A stretch of DNA of 64,000 nucleotides from Arthrobacter sp. NtRootA1 (GTDB lineage Bacteria > Actinomycetota > Actinomycetes > Actinomycetales > Micrococcaceae): the NCBI RefSeq assembly GCF_019976975.1, contig NZ_AP024630.1, positions 4,898,001 to 4,962,000 of the forward strand, in the 5' to 3' direction. The notes beneath the pieces were generated by a model. The model was not told the DNA's origin. It did no database searches and saw only the letters and a program-made list of their open reading frames with translations. Position 1 is the stretch's first letter. Each line of letters starts with the position of its first letter. Of this stretch, positions 16,313-24,648 are shown piece after piece. Position numbers and translations under genes: made by a program.

Positions 16313-17256
16313 GCCAGCCCGCCTTCGCGGACTCCCTCCACCCGATCACCTGGCCTGAAGGTTTCAAAGCCGCAGCGTCCTTCACCTTCGACGTGGACGC
16401 CGAGTCCTGCACCATCGCCCACGATCCGTCCAGCACCCGGCGCATGTCCCTCATGAGCCACCAGTCGTATGGCCCCAAGATTGCCGTCCCGCGGCTCCTC
16501 CAAATCCTGGATCGCCAGGACGTCAAGGGAACGTTCTTCATCCCTGGATTCACTGCGGAGAGCTACCCCGAAGTGGTGCGCAGGATCGCTGACGGTGGGC
16601 ACGAAATAGCCCACCATGGCTACCTTCACGAGCCAATGCAGGGCATCGACGCGGCCACCGAAGCCAGCTACCTGGACCGTGGATTGGAAGCCCTGGCTAA
16701 CGTCGCCGGTGTTCGGCCCGTGGGCTACCGGGCTCCGTGGTGGGAGTTGAACTGGCAGTCGCCCGCACTGCTCGCGGACCGCGGCTTCCTTTACGACTCA
16801 AGCCTGCTCGACGGCGATGCCCCCTACCGCATGTCAGTGGCCGAGGACGATCCGCGGGACATCGTGGAAATTCCCGTTGACTGGGCCCTGGATGATTGGG
16901 AGCAGTACGCGTTCTACCCCGGCATCACGGGCAGCGGGGTCATCGAAAGTCCGGCCAAGGCTTTGGAAATGTGGACTCTTGAGGCCCAGGCGCACCACGC
17001 CCAGGGCAGCTGCTTCGTCCTGACCAACCACCCGTTCATCTCCGGCCGGCCATCCAGGGCTGTCGCATTGGAGCAGCTGATCGAACGGGTGAAAGACCTC
17101 GACGGTATGTGGGTCACCACTCTTGCCGAGATCGCGCAGCACACGAAGGATACGGTTCAGGAAATCCACACCCACGCGCGGATCGACGTCCCCTTGTTCC
17201 CGGGAGCCGGCGCTTCATTCCGCCCGGCCCAGGTGCGGGTACCCACCCTCCGCTAG
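16309..17256 (+). CDS. Polysaccharide deacetylase-family hydrolase (PuuE/allantoinase-like)
   Basis: A 315-residue cytoplasmic protein without signal peptide. The NodB fold motifs are FTFDVDAE near residue 24 (Asp pair), GTFFIPGFTAE near 74-84 and GHEIAHHGYLHEP near 98-110 carrying the metal His residues, then GYRAPWWELN near 140. In cytoplasmic relatives such as PuuE this fold hydrolyses cyclic amides rather than polysaccharides. Translational coupling to an NCS1 permease and a PucR gene nearby supports a ring-opening role on an imported heterocycle. The exact substrate is unknown. Confidence 0.78.
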   Translation: MSQPAFADSLHPITWPEGFKAAASFTFDVDAESCTIAHDPSSTRRMSLMSHQSYGPKIAVPRLLQILDRQDVKGTFFIPGFTAESYPEVVRRIADGGHEIAHHGYLHEPMQGIDAATEASYLDRGLEALANVAGVRPVGYRAPWWELNWQSPALLADRGFLYDSSLLDGDAPYRMSVAEDDPRDIVEIPVDWALDDWEQYAFYPGITGSGVIESPAKALEMWTLEAQAHHAQGSCFVLTNHPFISGRPSRAVALEQLIERVKDLDGMWVTTLAEIAQHTKDTVQEIHTHARIDVPLFPGAGASFRPAQVRVPTLR

Positions 17257-17265
17257 CGCTTCGCT

Positions 17266-17320
17266 GAGATGGCAAAAGATGACAATCCCACGGCCCGGGA
17301 TTGTCATCTTTTGCCATCTC
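17266..17320. terminator. Perfect 24-bp inverted repeat, bidirectional terminator
   Basis: Arms 17266-17289 and 17297-17320 are perfect complements around a 7-nt loop. Beyond one mismatch they continue for three more pairs (CGC/GCG). It lies 9 bp after the deacetylase stop and 11 bp from the stop of the convergent DUF456 gene. The AAAAG/CTTTT run inside the stem gives limited T-richness on both strands. Confidence 0.7.
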
Positions 17321-17331
17321 GGCGCCGGAGT

Positions 17332-17835
17332 TTAACCATTCACCGCGTTGATCCAGACTCCGATAATCCAGGTGCTCGCAGCCGCACATGCGAGCCCGAA
17401 CTCCACAAGAATGCCTATGCCCGTGGCCTTGAGCGCGGCGCCGCTTGAGCGGACAGCTGTACGGAAGTCACGGGTCCGCTGGACCTCGCTCAGCAGGAGC
17501 CCGACGGCGAACCCCACCACCAGCCCAACCACCGGAATCACGAACATTCCCACCACGCCAAGAACTATTCCAACCACAACAGACCTGTTGGGAATCCCAT
17601 GCTGTTTGAGTTTTCGCCCCGTGAGTACGGCGCTGGCAGCCATCCCGGCCACCACAAACACCATGCCGATCGCGAAGATCACCCAGCCGAGGGTTCCCGC
17701 ACCGCCCCAAATGGCCCAAGCGAGCAGGCTCGCACCAATGAGGATGCTGCCCGGGAGGACAGGGATGATGGTCCCGGCGACCCCAACCGCAATGGCTAGG
17801 CCGCACAGAATGGTCACAACGAGTTCGGCGTTCAT
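17332..17835 (-). CDS. DUF456-family membrane protein
   Basis: A 167-residue, very hydrophobic protein with four to five TM segments. It begins with a TM helix containing GVAGTIIPVLPGSILIG, the hallmark of DUF456, then RKLKQHGIPNRSVVVGIVLG and a C-terminal LLSEVQRTRDFRTAVRSSG amphipathic stretch before a last TM helix. No function is established for the family. It follows malic enzyme on the same strand but the two are separated by two strong hairpins, so it is probably a separate unit. Confidence 0.8.
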   Translation of the reverse strand: MNAELVVTILCGLAIAVGVAGTIIPVLPGSILIGASLLAWAIWGGAGTLGWVIFAIGMVFVVAGMAASAVLTGRKLKQHGIPNRSVVVGIVLGVVGMFVIPVVGLVVGFAVGLLLSEVQRTRDFRTAVRSSGAALKATGIGILVEFGLACAAASTWIIGVWINAVNG

Positions 17836-17871
17836 GGCCCCAGTCTAGGTGCGGACCCTCCGCCCCCACTT

Positions 17872-17936
17872 GCAACGCGGGGTCACCTACGGCCCATCCC
17901 ACGGGGCAACATGGGCCGTAGGTGACCCCGCGTTGC
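17872..17936. terminator. Perfect 26-bp inverted repeat upstream of the DUF456 gene
   Basis: Arms 17872-17897 and 17911-17936 are perfect complements around a 13-nt loop, with GGGGTCACCTACGGCCC as the stem core. It is 37 bp before the DUF456 start and behind the malic enzyme terminator, so it can end readthrough from the malic enzyme gene or act as a leader structure. Confidence 0.6.
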
Positions 17937-17950
17937 TCCTTACCGAACAG

Positions 17951-17989
17951 CGACGGCGACGCTCCCCGGCATGGGAGGCGTCGCCGTCG
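17951..17989 (-). terminator. Hairpin terminator of the malic enzyme gene
   Basis: CGACGGCGACGC pairs with GCGTCGCCGTCG, and TCCC with GGGA after a one-base bulge. It lies 25 bp past the malic enzyme stop. No strong T-tract follows on the minus strand; the 26-bp palindrome at 17872 stands next in line as a second barrier. Confidence 0.6.
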
Positions 17990-18013
17990 TCGTTGTTCTT
18001 GCGTTAGTAACCG

Positions 18014-19204
18014 CTACTCAGCCACTGCGGCGGCAACAGCCGCGGTGACAGCCGGTGCCACGCGGGCATCCAGCGGGCTCGGCACGATGTAATCCGCGGA
18101 AAGGTCTTCCGCCGCCAGCTCAGCGATGGCGTTGGCGGCAGCGATCTTCATGGCGGGCGTGATGCGGCGGGCCTTGGCGTCGAGTGCGCCGCGGAAGATG
18201 CCGGGGAAGGCCAGCACGTTGTTGATCTGGTTCGGGAAGTCGCTCCGGCCGGTGGCGACAACAGCCGCGTACTTCTGGGCAACCTCGGGGAGAACTTCCG
18301 GGTCCGGGTTGGACAGCGCGAACACGATCGACTGATCGTTCATGAGCTTCAGGTGTTCTTCGTCCAGCTTGGAGGAGGACACGCCGACAAAAACATCGGC
18401 ACCCGTCAGACCCTCGCCCGGACCACCGCTGATGCCGCGCGGGTTGGTCCGCTGGGCCATGCGGGCCTTGACGCTGCTGGGATCGGCCGCGAGGTCAGCA
18501 CGCTCAGCGTTGACCACACCCTTGGAATCGAGCAGGATGACGTCCTTGATGCCAACGGCAAGAAGAATCTCGGCAATGGCGATGCCGGCGGCACCCGCGC
18601 CGGAGACAACCACTTTGAGGCCCGCGAGTTCGCGCTTGGTCACCTTGGCAGCGTTGGTCAGGGCTGCGAGAACCACGACGGCGGTGCCGTGCTGGTCATC
18701 GTGCATGACGGGGCAGTCGAGAGCCTCAATGAGACGCTCTTCGAGTTCGAAGCAGCGCGGAGCCGAGATGTCCTCAAGGTTCACAGCGCCGAAGCTCGGG
18801 CGGAGGCGGACCAAGGTCTCGATGATCTCGTCCACGTTGGTGGTGTTGAGAACCAGCGGGATCGAATCGAGGTCGCCGAAGGACTTGAAGAGGGCAGACT
18901 TTCCTTCCATGACCGGAAGGGAAGCGCTGGGGCCGATGTTACCCAGACCCAGGACCGCGGTGCCGTCGCTGACCACAACTACCAGGCGCTCAGCCCAGGT
19001 GTGGGTGCGGGCAAGCTCGGGGTTGGCGTGGATTGCGCGGCTGACCTGGGCGACGCCCGGGGTGTACGCGATGGAAAGGTCACGCTTGTTGTTCAGGGGA
19101 ACGGTGCTGGAAATCGTCAGCTTGCCGCCCTCGTGTGCTGCGAAGATCTCTTCTTCGCTCAGTACCAAGGCGTCGTTGTCAGTAGCGATTGTCTCAATGG
19201 ACAC
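18014..19204 (-). CDS. NAD(P)-dependent malic enzyme
   Basis: Oxidatively decarboxylates malate to pyruvate. The 396-residue protein is the short bacterial form without a phosphotransacetylase domain. Motifs in order: AYTPGVAQVSRAI near 47 with the catalytic Tyr, SDGTAVLGLGNIGP near 79-92, EDISAPRCFELEERL near 143-157 and DCPVMHDDQHGTAVV near 163-177 for metal binding, then the Rossmann motif VVSGAGAAGIAIAE near 199 and NPDPEVLP plus SDFPNQINN at the substrate/NAD site. The upstream gap 19205-19485 (281 bp) holds no gene; the promoter must lie there but no clear -35/-10 pair stands out. Confidence 0.94.
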   Translation of the reverse strand: MSIETIATDNDALVLSEEEIFAAHEGGKLTISSTVPLNNKRDLSIAYTPGVAQVSRAIHANPELARTHTWAERLVVVVSDGTAVLGLGNIGPSASLPVMEGKSALFKSFGDLDSIPLVLNTTNVDEIIETLVRLRPSFGAVNLEDISAPRCFELEERLIEALDCPVMHDDQHGTAVVVLAALTNAAKVTKRELAGLKVVVSGAGAAGIAIAEILLAVGIKDVILLDSKGVVNAERADLAADPSSVKARMAQRTNPRGISGGPGEGLTGADVFVGVSSSKLDEEHLKLMNDQSIVFALSNPDPEVLPEVAQKYAAVVATGRSDFPNQINNVLAFPGIFRGALDAKARRITPAMKIAAANAIAELAAEDLSADYIVPSPLDARVAPAVTAAVAAAVAE

Positions 19205-19485
19205 GTCTTTGTCTCCTCAGGCTAGCCGTGGACCCACGGCATGGTTCGGGCAGGAACAGAACTGCTGGTTCGGACCAAGGGTGGCTGGCCCGGAAGGTGC
19301 ATCTGCAGGTATGGGCTGCTAGCCGCTTCGGTGTTTCCAGCGTAAGGAAGCGCGGAGGGTACAAGATTCAATACCAAGAGAGACGATTCGAGAGTAAAAC
19401 GTTTAGGCAGCTCCAAAAGTGACCCAGCTCACGCGGAAAAACGCATTCTCAACGGTCAGTGGTCTAGACCAGAAGACCTACTTCG

Positions 19486-20094
19486 TCATTCCCCGGTCAT
19501 GAGGCTGCACGCCTTCTTGAGGTCCTTCTCGGCCTCAAAGAGCGACAAGCGACGACACCGGACGGCCTGGACCAGACCACTGACCAGATGCAACAGAATC
19601 CTGGCCTTCGGGGCATCGTTTCCGGGCTCTTTGCTCAAGGAACCCACGACTTCTTCGGACAAGAGGTCGATCTCCCGCAGCAACTGGGCGGTATCGCTGT
19701 CTTTGCCGGCAGGCCGGATGAGGCAGTGCTCCACCCCGGGCTGCATAACCCTCAGGTGGAAGATCTCCATCATCAAACCCGCAAGTGCATGGCCCTTGCC
19801 TTTCCTCTGGCGCAAGCCATCCCGAAGCTCGCGCAATTGCTGCCGGTACACGGCCAACATCAGGTGCGCTGTGGAGGGGAAGTAGCGATACAGGGTGCCC
19901 AGCGGCACGTCCGCTTTAGCGGCAATGTCCGACAAACTCAACGTGTCGAATTGACGTTGAGCAAAGCCCGCCGCGGTCTTCAGGATGCGGGCATAGCGCA
20001 GCAGCTGCCGCGGCGTGGTGGGTGCGGCAGCCATACGGGGCAACCCCGTCGTCAGATCAAGGGAGTACGGTTCCAGGGAAAACGGTTCGGGCAT
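19486..20094 (-). CDS. TetR-family transcriptional regulator
   Basis: A 202-residue regulator. After about 25 N-terminal residues, ILKTAAGFAQRQFDTLSLSDIAAKADVPLGTLYRYFPS is read in pieces as the TetR helix-turn-helix (DIAAKADVPLGTLYRYF, roughly residues 55-71). The C-terminal ligand domain resembles KstR-like proteins (SLSKEPGNDAPKARILLHLV). The ATG at 20094 is preferred over an upstream reading to 20289, which would cover the whole divergent promoter gap. It is divergent from the first FG-GAP gene, so it may regulate that array; this is positional inference only. Confidence 0.8.
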   Translation of the reverse strand: MPEPFSLEPYSLDLTTGLPRMAAAPTTPRQLLRYARILKTAAGFAQRQFDTLSLSDIAAKADVPLGTLYRYFPSTAHLMLAVYRQQLRELRDGLRQRKGKGHALAGLMMEIFHLRVMQPGVEHCLIRPAGKDSDTAQLLREIDLLSEEVVGSLSKEPGNDAPKARILLHLVSGLVQAVRCRRLSLFEAEKDLKKACSLMTGE

Positions 20095-20304
20095 TTCCGG
20101 CGATCTCTTGGCAGGCTGGCAAGGAAACGGCCGGCTCAGGTCAAAGGACCCGCGGCAGGCCGATCGCACCAATGATACGTGAGCAAAATGACCGTTTCCT
20201 GAGAGCGCCCTTCTTCGAACGCATCCATGCCGTTCCCATGAAAGGGCGGTTGCCGCACATACACTGCAGGAAGATTTGGGTGAGCACACGGGAGGAAGAC
20301 CACC

Positions 20305-21432
20305 ATGGGGAATTTTCGACGCCGGTTGGCAGCAGCGCTGCTGACCGCCGCTGTGGCGGTCGTGGCGCTTAGCCCCCTGCCGGCGTCGGGCGCGTCCAGC
20401 AACGGGCCGGACCCCGTTGTCATTGGTGACGCGTTTGTCGGCAAGACGCTAACAACCGAAATCGGCCCATATACCTTCTACGGCTGCGGCGGCGGAAAGG
20501 GCCCTGATTTCACCGTCTACTGGACAAGGGATGGCTTCCTCGTCGCGGGCGAAACCGGGCGCAGCTATCTCCTGCAGCAGGATGACACGGGCGCCCGGAT
20601 GGCCGCGCACCTGACTGCCAGCAAGACCGCTTGCGGAGGCGAAACCCTCCACAGCGACGAGACCGGCCCCGTCGCTGCGCCCAACCGGGCCAACGGATTC
20701 ACGGGCCGCAGCTTTGAACTCCTGGCGCGCGGAAGTGACGGCTCATTGATGCTGTATGGGCGGACAGGCGCCGCTTGGGATGCCGCCCGCACCGTGGGCT
20801 GGGGGTGGAACGTCTTCAACCTTGTCCTTTCCCCCGGCGACTTCAACGGTGATGGCAAGGGCGACGTGATCGCACGGGATTCAGCAGGCACGCTTTATCT
20901 CTATGCCGGTGACGGAACCGGTGGTTGGAAGCCGGCCCAGACCATCGGCAAGGGCTGGAACATTTTCGACTCAATCGTCAGCCCCGGTGACTTCAACGGG
21001 GACGGCAACAACGACATCCTGGCCAGGGAACCCGGCGGCGCCCTCTACTTGTACCCGGGCAATGGTTCCGGAGGCTGGCTGGCGAGGACCGCCGTCGGGC
21101 AGGGCTGGCAGGTCATGGACACCCTGCTGACGCCTGGCGACTTCAACGGCGATGGCAAGGTGGACGTGTTGGCCCGTGACCGCAGCGGCTACCTGTATTT
21201 CTACGGCGGCAACGGGGCCGGCGGCTGGACGCGGTCCTGGCTTATCGGTGTTGGTTGGAATGCCCTCAAAGCCGCGGGTGCGGCGGGTGACTTCGACAAT
21301 GATGGCTTCCCGGACGTTTACGGCGTGGACCAGCAGGGCCGGCTGGTGATCTATTACAGCGATGGCCGGACGGGATGGCGCACATCCCAGGTGGTGGGTA
21401 ACGGCTGGGGCGGCTTCACAGCAATCTTCTAG
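20305..21432 (+). CDS. Secreted FG-GAP repeat protein, paralogue 1
   Basis: A 375-residue exported protein. Residues 1-30 are a Sec signal peptide (RRR, hydrophobic core, LPASGAS cleavage region). Residues 35-130 are an Ig-like module with FTVYWTRDGFLVAGETGRSY and two cysteines. From about 136 to the end there are five 50-residue repeats of the type GWNxFxxIxSPGDFNGDGxNDILARD..G.LYLY.G.G.GGW. Four carry a calcium-type DxNxDGxxD loop; the fifth has DVYGVD instead of LARD. The chain closes with GNGWGGFTAIF. GGAGG lies 10 bp before the ATG. No enzyme domain is present. A surface or secreted carbohydrate-binding role is inferred. Confidence 0.85.
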   Translation: MGNFRRRLAAALLTAAVAVVALSPLPASGASSNGPDPVVIGDAFVGKTLTTEIGPYTFYGCGGGKGPDFTVYWTRDGFLVAGETGRSYLLQQDDTGARMAAHLTASKTACGGETLHSDETGPVAAPNRANGFTGRSFELLARGSDGSLMLYGRTGAAWDAARTVGWGWNVFNLVLSPGDFNGDGKGDVIARDSAGTLYLYAGDGTGGWKPAQTIGKGWNIFDSIVSPGDFNGDGNNDILAREPGGALYLYPGNGSGGWLARTAVGQGWQVMDTLLTPGDFNGDGKVDVLARDRSGYLYFYGGNGAGGWTRSWLIGVGWNALKAAGAAGDFDNDGFPDVYGVDQQGRLVIYYSDGRTGWRTSQVVGNGWGGFTAIF

Positions 21433-21482
21433 CTGAGTCCCAGCCGCGGTACCATTAACGGCATAAGTCTGGGGAGGACAAA

Positions 21483-22628
21483 ATGAACGCTCTATCATGC
21501 CGTGCATCAGGCGTGCGCCGAGCGGTAGCCGGGATTGCGGCCGCGCTTATTGCCGCCGTCGCCTTCGCCCCGGCACCTGCCATGGCAACCATGGACCCCA
21601 CAGATCCCGTGGTTCACGGTGCGCCGTTTGTTGGCTCCACGCTAACCGTGGAGATCGATCCTGACTCTTACCGTGGCTGCGGCGCGGCCGCCGGACCCGA
21701 TTACCACATCTACTGGACCCGTGACGGCGTGCATGCCGAGGACCACTGGGAATGGTGGAACTACAAGCTCACCGAAGAGGACCGCGGCAAGACCATCGCC
21801 GCGTACGTCGCCTCGAACTATCCTTGTGATCCCATGGAAGTTGGCAGCGCCGAGACTGTAGAGATCTCCGCCTCCAACCGGGCCAACGGCTTCACCGGGC
21901 GGGGCACCTTCGAACTGCTTGCCCGCCGCGCAGATGGCACCCTCATGATGTATCCCCGCGTTGGCGGCGCCTGGGAATCCGCCAGGACCGTAGGTCCCGG
22001 CTGGAATGGTTTCGGGACCGTGGTCTCGCCGGGCGACTTCAATGGGGATGGGACCAACGACATCCTCGCAAAGGACTCAGCCGGAAACCTCTTCCTCTAC
22101 GCAGGAACCGGGGATGGCGGGTTCTTCGCCGGCCGCCAAGTAGGCGCGGGCTGGAATGGCTTTAATTCGATAGTGTCCCCTGGCGACTTCGATGGGGACG
22201 GCAACAACGACATCCTCGCCCGCGACTCCGGTGGCTTGCTCTACCTCTATCCCGGAAACGGCGACGGCGGCTGGCTCAACCGGTCTGTTGTAGGCAGCGG
22301 CTGGAACGTGGTCAACAAGATCATCACACCCGGTGACTTCGACGGTGACCACAACGTGGACATCCTGGCCCGCGACACCTCAGGTGCCCTGCGCCTGTAC
22401 AAGGGCAATGGAGCTGGCGGCTGGGCAGGCATGGCCGTGATCGGGCAAGGCTGGAACGGAATGGCCGCCATTGGCGCCGCCGGCGACATCGACGGTAACG
22501 GCAATGTAGACGTCTATGCAGTGGACGGATCCGGCCAGCTGCTGGCCTACTACGGCGACGGCGACGGCGGCTGGAACGGCGCCCAAACCATCGGCTGGGG
22601 CTGGGGCGGTTTTAACGCCTTGTTCTAG
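21483..22628 (+). CDS. Secreted FG-GAP repeat protein, paralogue 2
   Basis: A 381-residue protein, the closest relative of the preceding gene. It has a signal peptide ending near PAPAMA, an Ig-like module with DYHIYWTRDGVHAEDHWEWW and the same cysteine placement, the shared linker NRANGFTGR, then five 50-residue repeats from about residue 142 (for example GWNGFNSIVSPGDFDGDG). The fifth repeat has DVYAVD, and the end is GWGWGGFNALF. It starts 50 bp after paralogue 1 with GGGGAGGA upstream, so the two form one transcription unit and probably arose by tandem duplication. Confidence 0.85.
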   Translation: MNALSCRASGVRRAVAGIAAALIAAVAFAPAPAMATMDPTDPVVHGAPFVGSTLTVEIDPDSYRGCGAAAGPDYHIYWTRDGVHAEDHWEWWNYKLTEEDRGKTIAAYVASNYPCDPMEVGSAETVEISASNRANGFTGRGTFELLARRADGTLMMYPRVGGAWESARTVGPGWNGFGTVVSPGDFNGDGTNDILAKDSAGNLFLYAGTGDGGFFAGRQVGAGWNGFNSIVSPGDFDGDGNNDILARDSGGLLYLYPGNGDGGWLNRSVVGSGWNVVNKIITPGDFDGDHNVDILARDTSGALRLYKGNGAGGWAGMAVIGQGWNGMAAIGAAGDIDGNGNVDVYAVDGSGQLLAYYGDGDGGWNGAQTIGWGWGGFNALF

Positions 22629-22643
22629 GGATAGGGGGATACC

Positions 22644-24506
22644 ATGACGACTTTTTCTTCCGTGCGCCCAGCGGCTTTTGTGCATTCAGTACGGACGGGT
22701 TTTCACATCCTTCTAGCCATCCTCCTGTGCTCCGCGCTGGCCATCGCAGTCCCACCGCCCCGCGCTACAGCTGCAGGAACAACCGCCCCGCTTCCCACCG
22801 TGGTGGTCCGGACGTCATCGGCAACGGTGGGTCCCGGGAGTGTTATCTCCTTGTCCTTCACACTGAGCGGTCCTGCGAAGGAAGTAGGTTTCACCTACGT
22901 CAATGAGGACACCTTGGAGCAGGCCACCCTCTACGGACCTACCAGCCAGCTGTCCGGGCCCTACAGCGCCCAAGCCAAAGTGCCGGTGGACGGAAGCGCC
23001 TTCCAGCGAACCGGGCGCTACAAACTCCTCAGCGTCAACATCATGCTCCCCTTGGGCCAGGGGGTTGTCCGCTACGGCCGCGACGGCAACATCCTCTTCC
23101 TCTCCCAAGGGCTGGAAGCACCGACGCAGCGGCCGGGCCCCTTGGACGGCGTCGACTTCGCCGTCAATAATCCCAACTTCCCGCTGGTGGACAATCCAAA
23201 TATCAAGCCACCAAGCATCACAGGCGTGGCACGCTACGACCAAGTGCTGACCACGGACAACGGATCTTGGACCCAGCCGCCGACTGGCTTCGCCTACCAG
23301 TGGCTGCGCAACGGCCAGCCGATCCCTGGAGCCACGCAAAACACTTACCGCATCGCAGAAGCAGACCTAGACCAGACGCTGTCAGTACGGGTCACGGCCA
23401 CGCGGTCAGGCTACCGGGCTGTGTCGGCATCGTCGCTCCCGCTGACGCCAACGTCACCCATCACAGCTACCGCTCCTACACTCCAAGGCAAGTTGATCGT
23501 GGGCGAGAAGCTCACCGGCGTCTTTAACGAGGGCAGTGTTTCCAGCGGGACACTCGCAGGACCCGTAAGCGTCAGATACGAATGGGTGCGCAACGGTACG
23601 GTGATCAGCGGTGCCACGACGAAGACTTACACTCTTCAGGCAGCGGACCGCGGCGCCGTCGTTGGTTTCCGGGCAGTAGTCCAAGTGGGCAATCCTGTGA
23701 CGGCCACGCGTCCGTTTACGGTCTTCGGCCGCACCGTGGTTCGGAACAAACCGCACACAACAGGTTTCGACGCCGGGGCCTCCATGGACCTGTTCGCGCG
23801 GAATGCTGCGGCGAACCTGCTCCTGTACCCCACTGATGGCGCAGGCCACTGGCAAGCTGCCCGGACCATCGGCTTTGGTTGGGACGTGTTCGATATCGTC
23901 TTCAACGCCGGCGACTTTGACGGAGACGGTTTCAATGACGTCATCGCAAGGGACCACGATGGCTCCTTGTTCCTGTACCCCGGCAATGGGACTGGCGGCT
24001 GGCTTCCGCGCAAGCAGATCGGCTGGCGCTGGGACGTCTTCGATTCGATCATCGCCGCAGGCGACTTCTCGGGCGATGGCACCAACGATGTCCTCGCCCG
24101 CACGCCTTTAGGCGCCTTAGTGCTCTACCCCGGCAACGGGACGGGCGGCTTTAAATCCCCCGGCGCCGTAGGCCAGGGGTGGAACGCACTCAGCCAGGTC
24201 TTCTCGCCCGGCGACTTCGACGGCGACGGCAACCCCGATGTCCTGGGCCGTGACAGCGGTGGAAACCTGCGGCTCTACGGCGGCAACGGCAACGGCGGAT
24301 GGACAACTGCCCGAGCCATTGGCACTGGTTGGAACGTCATGTCCCGCATTGGTGGGGCCGGCGACTTCAACGGAGACGGCTTCAACGACGTCTGGGCCAT
24401 CGACGCCGCCGGCCAACTGAACATGTACTACGGCAGCGGCATCGGAGGCTGGAAAGGCGCCGGAGTTGTTGGCTGGGGCTGGGGTGGGTTCACGGCGGTT
24501 TTCTAA
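22644..24506 (+). CDS. Secreted FG-GAP repeat protein with Ig-like modules, paralogue 3
   Basis: The largest paralogue, 620 residues. A signal peptide covers about 1-45. Residues 50-180 are a beta-rich domain also found in paralogue 4 (SLSFTLSGPAKEVGFTYV; YGRDGNILF). Two Ig-like modules follow, each with the pattern YxWxRNGxxIxGAT..TY (FAYQWLRNGQPIPGATQNTY near 214 and RYEWVRNGTVISGATTKTY near 312). Five propeller-type repeats begin near residue 380 (MDLFARN) and end with GWGWGGFTAVF. It starts 15 bp after paralogue 2, supporting co-transcription. The Ig modules likely act as a stalk holding the repeat head away from the wall (inference). Confidence 0.85.
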   Translation: MTTFSSVRPAAFVHSVRTGFHILLAILLCSALAIAVPPPRATAAGTTAPLPTVVVRTSSATVGPGSVISLSFTLSGPAKEVGFTYVNEDTLEQATLYGPTSQLSGPYSAQAKVPVDGSAFQRTGRYKLLSVNIMLPLGQGVVRYGRDGNILFLSQGLEAPTQRPGPLDGVDFAVNNPNFPLVDNPNIKPPSITGVARYDQVLTTDNGSWTQPPTGFAYQWLRNGQPIPGATQNTYRIAEADLDQTLSVRVTATRSGYRAVSASSLPLTPTSPITATAPTLQGKLIVGEKLTGVFNEGSVSSGTLAGPVSVRYEWVRNGTVISGATTKTYTLQAADRGAVVGFRAVVQVGNPVTATRPFTVFGRTVVRNKPHTTGFDAGASMDLFARNAAANLLLYPTDGAGHWQAARTIGFGWDVFDIVFNAGDFDGDGFNDVIARDHDGSLFLYPGNGTGGWLPRKQIGWRWDVFDSIIAAGDFSGDGTNDVLARTPLGALVLYPGNGTGGFKSPGAVGQGWNALSQVFSPGDFDGDGNPDVLGRDSGGNLRLYGGNGNGGWTTARAIGTGWNVMSRIGGAGDFNGDGFNDVWAIDAAGQLNMYYGSGIGGWKGAGVVGWGWGGFTAVF

Positions 24507-24648
24507 GCCGATTTTGGTTGCGTTTTCGGCTTGACTTGTCTTTTGCGCGAATTTTTGTCAGCAAATTCCCAGACTGTCGGCGACTCCATGTACTCTCAAG
24601 TCACTTACACCCGCCGGCCATCTGCGACCGGCCTAATCTGGGGGAACC

